From: Bimuria novae-zelandiae CBS 107.79
Lineage: Eukaryota; Ascomycota; Dothideomycetes; Pleosporales; Didymosphaeriaceae
Direction of reading: 5' to 3'
Length of the DNA: 64,000 nucleotides
NCBI GenBank assembly: GCA_010015655.1
Contig: ML976662.1
Coordinates: 1,052,818 to 1,116,817 of the forward strand
Part shown: in pieces, positions 43,987-55,015 of the stretch
Numbering within the stretch: the first letter of the stretch is position 1
Layout: each line of letters opens with the position of its first letter
Program-made: the position numbers and the translations under genes
Notes under the pieces: generated by a model
What the model was told of the DNA's origin: nothing
The model's database searches: none
What the model saw: the letters and a program-made list of their open reading frames with translations, nothing else

Positions 43987-46809
43987 ATGAATGACTCCGA
44001 CGATGATAATTATTCCTGCGCTTCCGGGTATGCCACGCCACCCTTGTCTCCATCCAAGACCGTCAGTACTGAAGGCTGGCTGTCGCCCAAAACGCCTGCA
44101 TCGCCCCACAAGACACAGAGCTGTATCTTCCCTCGCCAACATGGATTTGACGACTACCTTGCAACCCCTCCAGGGTCTCCAACGAAACTCAAGCTCCCGT
44201 CTCGTCTGGCGGCACTCCAGCTCGAAGACGCCCCCAAGTTCAATCCCGGTGTGACCACCCAGCTGTCGTCCAACGATTCGCCCATCAAGAGACTCATTAT
44301 CCGTCTCGATGAGGCCGAAGCTTTCCCTCGCGTTCCTTTCGATTTCCCAAACGCCCCTTCCCGATCCGAGGAAAGCGGTGGTCGTCGGGTGTCGGCACCA
44401 CCCCAGGACACACTTTCGGTCCCTCAGAGGAGATCCCTCGATAACCGGGCGAGCGAAGATCATACCTCGACAGCGTCATTGTATTTGAGTGCAGAAGAAG
44501 AATTGACCTCTCCAACTACCGCTAGCCCAGAGTCTCCCCACCCCAATTGCGAAAACCCGCTACAATCCGCAAATTGTCTACCTAGTCCGGGTACAGCCTC
44601 GCTAGCGATACTTGGTCGGCTTCCAATTCGCTCTGCCAGTTCTCCTTTGCGTCCAAGTCAATGGGTAGCACGCGGCGGTTTACTAACAACGCCCCCACGA
44701 CCAAGCCATGCACCAGACCGCTTCATTCCACCGCGTCGGCCACCGAACATGACGAAACAGAGCTTTGATCTTAATAAACCAGAAGAACGCTTGGAAATTG
44801 AGGGAAGAGCTGCACCTGACAACGGTTCCAGCAGTAATCCCTTTAGTAGACACCTTCGTCGATCTGTGCGCATGAACAACGAGCTTCATGGCCTACGAGA
44901 ATCACATGCCATGCTTACCGGTCGATTGAACATCAACCGACCGCGCACAAACCCTCGCGTTCGTAGAGGAACAATTCCAATAGCGGCCCGCCAAATCAGT
45001 GCGGGGGCCGTCTGGAACGTGGGTGGCCCTGCTGCGGCTAGCGACACCGTCCTGGGAGTTTTTAATGGCAGTGGTGGGCTATTAGGAACCGGGACAAATG
45101 CACCACTTTACACGTCTATGTTTCTTAGTCGATCTGACCCGGACGCCGAGCTTGAAGCGTACGAACGGCGGCTTGCATTAGCACTCGACATAGATCAAGT
45201 AAATCGCGTCTTAGATCATTCCGCGTCAAACAACAGCTCCGCCACAACGAGTTCGAGGGTCCCACCTCTGTCTATTGGAAGCACAGTACCCGTGTGGAGA
45301 GATAATGCGTGGAGTAGGGATGGTATCTCAGCGCGTTTGTCATTTTCCTATTCTGTCCCAGCGTCATTGCTGACGATACCCTGAAGAAACCCAACGCAAA
45401 CGCACTGTGGCAAGAAAGGACGTGCCGATCCTGCCTTTCAGATGAGTAGCTTTACAGTACACAGGCTTCGAAGGCTTACTCTATGCACAGTCCTAGACGC
45501 TCCTCAATTACGAGACGACTACTATTGCTCAGTCCTCGCGTACTCACACAACGCCAAATATCTCGCAGTAGGATTAGGAAACTTTGTCCACCTTTGGTCA
45601 GAACGGAAAGGGGTCGACACGCCAGAATCTCTCAACGTGCTCTCGACCACTGGTATCATCGACGTGCAACACGTAACCTCTCTGTCATTTTCTTCCACTC
45701 AAGGCGGACAAGCCATTCTGGCTGTAGCACGGGCAGACGGTCGCATTACCTTGTGGAGTCCCTTCGATTCCGAACCTCGCTTTGATGCAACACAGCCAAA
45801 ACCTATATCGTGCATTGCTTTCAAGCCAACCATTGTCAAAAAGCCGTCTCTCCGTGATAACGCCATGACGGTGCCTACTGAAGAATTGCTCGTCGGAGAC
45901 GAGGCAGGACACATCTACTTCTACAGCATCGAGTGGCCGACTGAAACAGAGAGTGCGATATTTGGCTGGAATGGGGCCATGACGCTCTTGGCCCGCATGG
46001 AAATCCACTCGCAGCAAATATGCGGTCTTGCGTGGTCGCCCGATGGGGATCTCTTCGCCAGCGGCGGTAATGACAATGCGTGCTATCTCTTCGAGACCAG
46101 AAAAGTCCTTCGCAGCCCTAACCCCGACGCCGAATCAACCGACACGGTTAACGTGCGACGGGGCCTCGATGGTGAGAACATCTATTCAGTTACCCCGGGT
46201 CGCAGTCTGCAGGTACAGGCCACACAAGCAAAGCACAAGTGGGAGCTCAACGCCGCCGTCAAGGCGATCGCCTTTTGCCCATGGCAACGCGGGCTCTTAG
46301 CTATCGGAGGCGGGTCCAACGATCGATGCATCCACTTCTACCACACTATGTCCGGCGCCTGCCTCGCGACTATCGACTGTGCGGCCCAAGTCACGTCCCT
46401 CATCTGGAGCCAGACCCGCCGCGAAATTGCCGCGACGTTCGGCTTTGCCCAGCCTGAGCACCCGTTCCGCATCGCGGTGTTTGCATGGCCCAGCTGCGAG
46501 CAAGTCGTCGCGGTACCTTGGTTCGATGAGAGCCGCGCCTTATATGCTATACCCTACCCTGGAGGTCCCCAGGACACCGAGATTAGCCAAGAGGCAGGCA
46601 GAAGTCTCGGGGAGGACGGCGTATGGTCAAGGAGGGGCGCGAAGGAAGGCTGCATCGTGGTCGCGGCGAGCGATGCGGCAATTAGGTTTCATGAGATTTG
46701 GACGGGTGGGAAGAAGGGTATGGGAAATACGATGGGCTTGCTGGGCGGGAGTGGTATTCTTGAGAGTTTGCATGGGATTGAGTGGGGGGGCGGGCCTACG
46801 ATTCGATAG
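43987..46809 (+). CDS. AMA1: AMA1-type APC/C activator (Cdc20/Cdh1 family WD40)
   Basis: Co-activator that brings substrates to the anaphase-promoting complex, AMA1 being the meiotic member. I read exons 43987-45322, 45387-45441 and 45489-46809 (903 aa). The N-terminal 440 residues are Ser/Pro-rich, then conserved (VWNVGGPAAASDTVLGVF, GTNAPLYTSMFLSRSDPDAE, EAYERRLALALDIDQVNRVL). The beta-propeller starts VLDAPQLRDDYYCSVLAYS and includes VGLGNFVHLWSE and GLAWSPDGDLFASGGNDNACYL. The protein ends in Ile-Arg, the IR tail that docks on the APC/C. Oddity: between exons 2 and 3 the only cut that keeps the conserved PFRVLDAP is AT...AC (45442-45488); a GT-AG solution is not found. If that intron is not spliced, the WD40 part could start at the ATG of 45442. 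Intron 1 is GT-AAG. Confidence 0.8.
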
Positions 46810-47211
46810 CGTGCGTAGGTTTGAGTGAGAATGACTTGTTGCTGCGGTGGTTTCTTGGATGAGTTCCGCGAGTGCCCTTCTTACCTCATCATTGGATGTT
46901 GTGATGGCGATGTTCCCTCAAGAGGAGCAATGCAACAGCCAAGTGTTTGAATTCTAAAATTGCGTGGTACCCAAGGATAAGCAATACATTGACCAAACTT
47001 TTTTAGATGTGAAGAGCCCACGAGTGCAAGTGGAACGGCACAACCAGGATGATACAATTGCTTCATTGAAAACCGACTGCTACTTTGCAGTACCGGGTAT
47101 GTGATGCCCATGCCTAAGAAACCGAAGCTTTCATTCATATGAGAACCCACACCACGTTTTGGAGCCGACGCCAAAGGATCATCCCAGAACTCATGCACTC
47201 ATAAACGTCGC
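46810..47211. other. convergent 3' intergenic region
   Basis: About 400 bp between the AMA1-like gene (plus) and RPS6 (minus). It should hold both 3' UTRs. The minus frame at 46881-47198 has no recognisable content. Confidence 0.5.
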
Positions 47212-48070
47212 CTAGTGCTTCATGGAAGAAGCCCGCCTCTTCTTGGCCTCGTCGTGGGCGGACTTAGCCTCGTTGATGCGCTTGTGGAGGATCTGGGCGT
47301 ACTCGTTCTGTGTTCCTTGATTAGCTTTGCTTTTATTTGTTCAATTGGCTAGCACTTACGGCAGCATCCTTTGAGGCCTCTGCGCGACGGCGCTTGAGTG
47401 CCTGGCGGTGGCGCTTGTGCTGGAGACGCTGAGGAGTAACCAGACGCTGGATCTTGGGGGCCTTGGTGTAGGGCTTCGCGCCCTCCTTCTTGGGCTGGAC
47501 CTCACGGCGAATGACGAACTTGCGGACCTACACAGTCTTGTCAGCTTTCATTCCTCAGACTCAGCCCTTTGCGGATAGGCAAAGGGCTGGCGAAGAAGCT
47601 ATGAGCGGACTCACATCATCTTCCTTGCTGAGACCGAAGAAGCGGCGGAGCTTGGTAGCACGCTTAGGACCGAGACGCTTGGGGTGGACAACGTCGGTGA
47701 CGCCGGGAATGTCAGCATCACCCTTCTTGACGATGGTGACGGCGAGGACAGAGAGGTCCATGCCGACGATGCAGCCGCGGACACTCTTCCTCTTGCGCTC
47801 GCCGTCGCGACGGGGGCGGTAGCAGGAGTGGCCCTCGCTGAGGAGGAGGCGCACACGGGTCGGGTGCATGACGCCCTGCTTCATCGGGAAGCCCTGCTTG
47901 TCGTTGCCGCCGGTGATCCTGAAGATGTAGCCCTTGAACTCGTCGCCGACGCTGTCGCCGGGCACCTCCTGGCCCATACGGCGGTCCATGAAGACGCGGA
48001 GCTTGCGCTCGTCTTCAATGTCGATCAGCTTCTGCGTGCCATTGTTGGGGTAAGAAACGTTGAGCTTCAT
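47212..48070 (-). CDS. RPS6: 40S ribosomal protein S6 (eS6)
   Basis: Component of the small ribosomal subunit and the target of TOR-pathway S6 kinase. Exons complement(47212-47307, 47360-47527, 47615-48070) give 239 aa, the standard length. It begins [20 protein letters not shown], contains [40 protein letters not shown] and [19 protein letters not shown], and ends in the basic tail with the phosphorylation motif RRRASSMKH. The upstream frame stays open, but the ATG at 48070 is the conserved start. Both introns are GT-AG (52 and 87 nt). Confidence 0.96.
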
Positions 48071-49453
48071 CTTGACGGCGGTGTCGCGATGGCTGGGTGG
48101 TGCTGCAACGTTAGTAGATTGTCGAACGTCGCTTGCTTTGGCCGTGAACTTTTCGAGATCCGTGGGCTCGCTTCTCGGCGATACGTTTTGCCGTGGAGGG
48201 CTGTTAGCGTGCACGTGACTGCTAATGAGCGGGGCGTCCAGCTACCTACCTACCTTAGGTATACAGTTCCCGCATGGCAGCGCGGAGCTGCAACACCGAA
48301 GAATGATTCGTTCCATACAGCTTGGAACTAACCTAAGAATGGTGTGTATGCCGGACCGCACTCCAGACTGGAGGTTTTGTCTCCCAATGTACAGATTCCA
48401 GCACCGCACGCCATTCTGTGAAGCCTTGGTTTACGCGGACACGAATTGGGTGCTACATATGTTCAATGCACCAAGACAGAATTGATGGACATTGCGTTTG
48501 GATGAGTTGCGGATTCAGATGAAGGGAAGTCGACGATGTATGCACGCGCCGTCCTTTTGCGCATCCCATGGATCCTGCCTACGCTACACCTCAACACCAC
48601 AAACTCGTCGAATCGTCAATTTCCACTGCAGGTGTCTAAGCGAAGGTACGATGCTGCCTGTGATACTCCTTCACTGCAGCGCCTAGCCCTTTCTGCACCC
48701 CATCTGTACCATATAGATAGGAAGGCCATTCAGTGATTCGCTTTGCTATAAAGTTCGCAACAGCGAATGGGTTTATCAACTCCAGCTAAGACTACATGGC
48801 TAGGCGAGGCTATCAGGAAGTCCAGAACGCGCTACAGGAACACGCAAGCGACCACGAATGAATGCCAAAGTCAGAAATGTTAGAGGAGGTGACGGTGAAA
48901 AGCCAAGTCCTTCCTTCCCCGCATCCAGCTGGCTCTCAAACGCCACTCTCCTCTTACGTTCTGGGAGTTTCTGCAGCCAATGAGTGGTTCCATATTAAGT
49001 GACCGAGATGCTGTATGCAAAATGACATTCTCCCATAGCCACTTGACCACGGCGGAGCTGAAGGCGGCCGCTCCGTACGTTCATGGCTTGAGGATGGTGT
49101 GCATGGCACATCTAAAGCACACCTTGGTTTCGACACTGCTTTAGGTACCATATTACTTCTCCCACGGCTATAAAGAACAGTCTTCACCACTCTGTCAACA
49201 TATCATTGCAGGAACTCAAAGTCCTCTCCATAATCCTGATATTACAATTGAGAAGCTCAAACAGAGAACAAGTAACCAGACATATACCCTACGTCCATCG
49301 CCACAATTGGTCTCGAGGCAGGACAGTGTAAGTAAATTCCAGAACTTGTAAACATTACTTGTACTCTCGTGTTCACTACCCCTTTGACCCTCTCAATCCC
49401 CCCACACCTGTGACATCGCTCTTTAATAACTCGTTCTCTCATATCCAGACAAC
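48071..49453. other. intergenic region, RPS6 promoter and accessory flank
   Basis: About 1.4 kb. The left end is the RPS6 promoter and includes a CTAC tandem (48241-48255). The remainder holds small frames on both strands with no recognisable content. It marks the start of the accessory island that runs to about 57 kb. Confidence 0.45.
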
Positions 49454-50818
49454 ATGCGATGCTGGCACAGCACAGCCAACCCCGACCAGATGAATCGTCC
49501 ACGACTCCTCTTCCAGTGTTTCGAGCTCATCAAAGCCATACAAAAGAAGTTCGGCAACGGCGAGATCGCCATCCCTTCAACCGACAGCGACAACAAGAAG
49601 GGCGTCGAGATCTGCATCCTCCACCGCGCCGGTACCGACATGTTCGCCGACATTGCGAACTTCCTTACTCAGACTGCCTGCTCCATGAAGTTCGACTACC
49701 TCAATTTTGCGAAGCAAGACGTAGGCATCACCCGCTACTTTAACCAGCAAGAGGTCGACAACGTGTCCGTGCTGGGCAAGCCGATCCCCGATGGCCTCAC
49801 GGAGCAGAGCATCGCGGCAACGATCGACCAGGCGAGAGAGTTCAAAGGTTTTCGCATGAACGATAGTTGGCGGAACGGCATTCCGCCGGATCAACGCGCC
49901 GCGCCGTGCCAGATCACGAAGAGCACCCTGCGAAAGTTCCACGAAAAGGAAGGCAACGACTTAGCTGACGAGGTCAAGGCAGTCATGGATGCCATCTCCA
50001 ACGCCAACAAGGGGCTGAAGACATCGACCTCGCTCATCACCATGCTAGCCAAGGGCGCCGCCTGGCTCTCAACCGTGGGCTTCGTAGGTTCCCAACTTGG
50101 CGGCTCGATCTTCTGTGTCATGTTGCTCTGGTCTGCTGGATTTACAGGGGTGGCTATTGCCGCTGGTGGCCTCATTCTTGGCGTTGTGGCCGCCATAGCG
50201 GGTGAGAGATCTGTGTTGAAACTCTACGCTTGATGCGTGCGTCTGCTGACAAGGGCACGCGACAGCTGGTGCGTATTTGCTGCTCAAGGATGCAACCAAC
50301 GTGATGCTGGTCATCAACGACACCCCGAACGACACCCTGCCCAGGATGGAATGGATCGAGAACGGTGAGCGCCGATGCGTCCCAGAGATGATACCCGCTG
50401 CTGTCCCCAACGGCGACATGGTGTCATGCGGACTCTTCGTCTACTCCAAGAAGCAGCTCGGGCCCATCTCTTTCGGCACGTACGGCTCGGCATTCGGCGT
50501 GTCCTTCGATGCCGGCAATGGAACTTCAGTGTGGGCATGGACTGCCCGAATTCTTTTATGGGAGGTAATAATTCCATCGAGGTGCACGATCAAGAGAACG
50601 CGGAGCGAGCTTGCAAGATGGCCGTGGATTCAGGATGCATGCAAGGATGGATTAATAAGCCGAGAGTAGATATCAAGATTACGGACCATATGGGGAATGT
50701 CAACTGGGGGAGAGCCATTGTTATGGGTTCTTCCAACACACCAACCGCTAATCCGGCCATCGTGACTAGCTTCGATAAGCTGCCACCGTGGATGGACTCA
50801 TCGGGATATAAGCTTTAG
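49454..50818 (+). CDS. orphan membrane protein with hydrophobic helical hairpin
   Basis: Exons 49454-50201 and 50266 onward, joined by a 64-nt GT-AG intron (branch-like CTGAC). The N-terminal 190 residues are soluble and helical (LIKAIQKKFGNGEIAI, ATIDQAREFKGFRMNDSW). Then comes a Gly/Ala-rich hydrophobic hairpin (WLSTVGFVGSQLGGSIFCV, AIAAGGLILGVVAAIA) and a beta-rich C-terminal part (NVMLVINDTPNDTL, GLFVYSKKQLGPISFGTYG, MDCPNSFMGGNN). The frame changes near 50530. Either a 50-nt GT-AG intron lies at 50480-50529 (416 aa in total), or a duplicated TG dinucleotide in GTGTGG has frameshifted the gene; the sequence on both sides reads like coding. I recognise no family. A decayed copy of its 3' end lies downstream. 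Confidence 0.5.
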
Positions 50819-51838
50819 GAGCTGGGTGGTCGGGCATCGTTTCAATCCGATTTTGCGGCTGAGGCGAGACTGTGATGGCCCATTGCGCTGTCGGCTCCAG
50901 TTTACTTGTAATTGATTATGATTGCGTAAAATGAATATTTTAGTTACTTGTGTTCTCCCAAACACTTATGGCTTTGTGTTGTTCGGATCAACTTTTAGTC
51001 TTGACCTTATCGTCCCAACATGTTCGCATTGGCACTAAATGGTCAATACGCACCATCTGTCGATCTCGAATTCCACTCCCCGGGCATAGAGGCACGTGAT
51101 ACTACACCTCAAGCCTCGTAGTTCGCTTCGCTCGTGGCGGAGGCCTAAGCATCTAGGATATCAGCAGAAATCGGCGAACCTTTGAGGTGAATGTCAACTG
51201 GGGAAGAGTCATTGTTACGCCTTCTTGAGACTATGCTCTAAGGTATTCTATCATTACGTTAGTCTTCTTTTCTTTTCGTGTTTACAGTTTGATAATGGAA
51301 AACCCTAATCTTTTGGTTACCACATCCTTCGGTATACATGACAATGCGATGGCAGTTTCGTAATGATAATGCACCGCTCGCACATCCCCCATTTCGGATA
51401 GTGACTGCCACCAAATACACACTCCGTTTCTGCTGCTTTTCTCTCGCTGCTTTCAGCTAGTGATATGATGTCCCTCTCTTCGTGATTTAGCAATCCCGTT
51501 GCGATGGGCTTTCCAAAGTACCCCGTTGTGTTGATTCCTGCGTGCTTTCGCAGCACTATACACCGTGAGTCTGAATGGACTTACCAAACCAACGTTGAGA
51601 TCATCCTTACCCTAGTGGTCATGCAGGAGGTGGCATATTTCTCCTTGGATCGTTACGTAGGGCACACTGAGTGGGATGAACTGCTATTTCCGCAGCCGCA
51701 TGCGTTCTTTTGACTAGTGGGGCACTATGATAGATATCAATCTCGTCTGCGAGAAACACGTAGGGCGCTTTGTCAACGGAAGCGCAGTTGGAGGTACGGC
51801 ACGCGACATGGAAAAGATATATTTCTGGCGTCACTGTG
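50819..51838. other. intergenic region with decayed duplicate
   Basis: About 1 kb between the orphan membrane-protein gene and the HET pseudogene. It holds a short degenerate copy of the orphan gene's 3' end (51170-51226). Other frames on either strand (for example 51504-51713 plus) show nothing recognisable. Confidence 0.45.
51170..51226 (+). pseudogene. fragmentary duplicate of the orphan gene's 3' end
   Basis: The stretch around GAATGTCAACTGGGGAAGAG (51187-51206) repeats, with scattered transitions, the segment at about 50696-50715 of the orphan gene, and similarity extends weakly upstream (GATATCA-containing) and downstream to about 51225. No open frame is left. It looks like the remains of a tandem duplication about 490 bp apart. 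Confidence 0.5.
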
Positions 51839-53621
51839 CTATCTCTCTGACTTCTCCTCTGGATTTCGCTCCGCCAGCACGTCGCCAATCTTGTTCTTTC
51901 GAATGTCCGCGGATGCATGTTTCTGTGGAAACTGCAATGAGATATTGATGTTCCAGCGTTGCTCACTTGTCGAGGGAGCGTTCTGCTTCGTCCCCCGCAA
52001 TATCGCTATTGTCCCATCATCAAAACTTTCCTCGCGATAGTCACTAATGTAATTCCACAAATATTTTCTCCGAGAGATGTCTAAAGCGATTTGGTACAAG
52101 GTTGTCTGAGCGGCAGCTGGAAGTACACCGGGTATTGCCTTAGACCACAAGCTCCCGAAGAATGGACCGAACGCGAGGAGAATGCTCGTAGTATGATTTC
52201 GAAACATTAGGGCTTTCATTCCTGGCATTATAAACTGCGCGAGGTATTCGCGATGGAGCTCTACGATTAGGGCTTCATCGAGTGGGGATCCTTTCCAGAT
52301 CCATTCTTCTGCTGTTTCCAGATCGACTTTTCGTAATTGATGACCGGATAGAGAAGTAAATGAGACAACCATATGAGAGCTGATGCTGGTGCTAGTACTG
52401 AGCGCCATCATTGAGTGCTCCTCATCCTAGCCTTTTATAAGGATATCAGTAGGTTCCAGTTGCCATCTGTCAAGGGCGTCCGGGTGAATGGTATCTAAGC
52501 CGAACTCTCGTCTCCTGCGGAGTGGGCCTTCGAAAGAGCCAGGAACTGAGGTCTCAAGCTAGATACCGATCAAGTCGCCCTGGACATTCAGACAATTCAA
52601 ATAAGCAACTGCGTAATATCCTCCCACGCGACGAAGCGACAGCTTTATTCGTAGTCCTGCGTTTGTCATATCAAATATCTCGTTGTAGTCTTCTCGCCAA
52701 GTGTTGATCTCGGAAGAATTTCGAAACAAGTGAGGACCCAAAGCCAAAAAACCGGTGCTAGAAGAGGGACCCCAAGCAAAGATGGTGTGATCATTCGTCT
52801 TCTTAATAAGTTCAGGCTGCAGACGATGGAAGGCCTCAGAACCTTCGCCGTAGAGCAGTGGCACATTGACGTCGACCAGCCTGAGAAGAGAATAAGCAAT
52901 ATCCTCCAGTCTTGTGGTATTTCTTGAACTCATCCAGCTGGATCGGGTAGCTATGCTGGCTCCTTGGATTGTGTGGCGATCTAGGAGATATTTCCTATCG
53001 ATCTGAGTAATAGCACTAATCTCGTCAACTACGCTCGACTTTGTGCCGATGCAGACCCAATGGCGATTGTAGAATTCAACGACCGGGGGCGCCAACAGCT
53101 CTTGTAAGCACCAACCACGGTAGAACCAGAGTGGACGAAGCCAGAGGTCCAGTGGATCGGGATCTTGGAAGCTTTCCATATCCATATCGGAAAGAAAGGC
53201 ATAACAGATGTTAGCATCCCAGTACCACCTGTACATAGAGTTGATCGCTTCGCTCAGCTCAGAGCTACCTTGATGTTGTTAGTTCTTGACTTCTCCCGTC
53301 AGTCAAAGCAAAGATGGGTCGGCAAGTATTACTTCGCTTGTCGATGCAGCAAGTGTCGATCTTCGCACATATGAAATCAGCAATGCCTTCTGAATACAGT
53401 ACACTCTAGATGAAGTACCCATGCCCATTCGAAACCGTCTTCAGCGGTTTGGTGACAACATCGCTCTATTTTGCTGTAGCCTTGCATGTTTCGTGCATGC
53501 AGTTCGTGAATGTCGTCGAACGTGTTCCCTTCGTCACCCCAAGTGTGTGATAAGATGACATAGGGTGGAATTTCTTCAAAAAGGTTTGCAGTTTCAGCGT
53601 CTTGGTATTGAGTGACTGCAT
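51839..53621 (-). pseudogene. HET-domain (heterokaryon incompatibility) pseudogene
   Basis: I read exons complement(51839-53268, 53333-53360, 53419-53621). The N-terminal HET domain is clear: VILSHTWGDEGNTFDDIHEL, GYSKIERCCHQTAEDGFEW, DTCCIDKRS, SELSEAINSMYRWYWDA, RPLWFYRGWCLQELLAP, then EDIAYSLLRLVDVNVPLLYGEG. HET proteins trigger cell death when unlike fungi fuse. Three lesions break it: a missing base in the A/T run at 53578-53582 (between the start segment and the HET core), and in-frame TAG codons at 52559-52561 and 52427-52429, after which the same frame stays open for 196 codons. Both TAGs fit CAG-to-TAG change. Both introns need AAG acceptors. Its 5' flank was also hit by the hAT element, 42 bp upstream of the ATG. 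Confidence 0.8.
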
Positions 53622-53662
53622 GTTATAGGTGGTGTTGTTCTTGCCGCCGTGTGGCACCAGGC

Positions 53663-53670
53663 TGAAGAGA
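53663..53670. repeat. target-site duplication, left copy
   Basis: TGAAGAGA directly precedes the left end of the hAT-type element and is repeated exactly after its right end. Confidence 0.85.
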
Positions 53671-54609
53671 CAGGGTTGTTAAAAATAAAATTATCGTTTC
53701 GTAAACAATAAATTATCGTATTAAGTGACAATCTTATTGCTAAATAATACGCGATATTATTAGATAATTTAACGCACATACTATTTTTCCATGTAAAAAT
53801 TAAGCTCCTATTATATAAAAGCTATTTTCCCTATTACTATAGCTTTAGAAAATATCTCCTAGGTCTCTCTTAACTCTTTTAAATTGCTTAAAGTTTCTAG
53901 TAGTATAAGTAAAAAAATATATTTAGTATTTATTAATATTATCGTAATCTATTAAAAGACAAGCCAACACGAGATAGCTAAAATTAAAAGCTATATTATT
54001 ACTCTCTTTGCCCGTACAGCGCATTATTAACTATAAATATTTAATATTATCTTTAATTAAAGTATTAGATTAAATCTAATAAAGCTATACTTTGTACGAA
54101 AGCAACGGCGGCAAGCTAACTATAAGAACTTTAGAAATAAGTATTAATTAATAATAGAATAAGCGAGCTAAACTTATTAGTTTTAAAGAATGCCTTAAAT
54201 AAGCAAGTGCTTAATTAGGCTTTTATAAATTTTATTATTATATAAAACCTTTTATTTTAAATTATAAAGTGGCTAGAATTCTATACCTTCTACTAGGCGT
54301 TAAATCCAGAATTAGTTAATTATCTTACTATAGCTTATTTGGCTATAAGTAAATTAATTTATAATTTATTCTAGTTATAAAGAGATATCGTACGAAAGAA
54401 AGTCTAATTAGCTTTAACTAATATATATTTTTCTATTAATATCTAGACCTCTCTAAATAACTATCTTCTATTAGCAATATGTGCTTATTTTATTAACTCT
54501 TAAGAATAATAAATAAAGGCTCTTTTAGCTTTACGTATAATAGTAAATTATAGTAGAGAAAAGTAATAGAATACTATTCTTTTTATCCTTTAAGACTATA
54601 GTATCGTAC

Positions 54610-55015
54610 GAAAGCTTAGAGTGTATCGGCGCAGGTCACTCAAAGGATCGATGTTGGCGTATCTCCTAGCAGAGGCATGTGGGAGTGCGTGTATAAGAAT
54701 GTAGCCTCGAATGAATTAAGTGCCTATAGGCCTGGTACGAAAGGATACGGAAAAGGTACTGAACTACAAAGGCCCCAAGCTCCTCTAAATACACCTCTTC
54801 CCAGATGGCTAGCTAGCACATAACTGCCATAGGTTGACCGTCGGTCTGATGGATCCGAAATAGGTCCGAATCGGATTCGTAGTTCCCCATCGGTCTGATA
54901 GATCCGAAATTGGTCCGATACGGATGAGTGTCGGTTTTCGGATGATCTCGAATCCTGTCTTGACTAGCCAAGGGTTCTCGTGTCGACGAGCGATTGTTCC
55001 TGTTACATAGAGCAA
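54610..55015. other. non-RIP island inside the hAT element with tandem repeats
   Basis: About 400 bp of balanced composition embedded in AT-rich sequence. It contains an imperfect direct repeat with copies at about 54837-54876 and 54887-54926, sharing ATCGGTCTGATRGATCCGAA-type sequence (50-bp period). No coding frame is recognisable. It could be captured host sequence or a younger insertion that was not repeated enough to be targeted by RIP. Confidence 0.55.

Noticed and set aside
45442..46809. Separate WD40 gene starting at 45442
   Set aside because: The upstream frame carries the conserved N-terminal part of the same APC/C activator and the propeller's first strand continues from it, so one gene is more likely.
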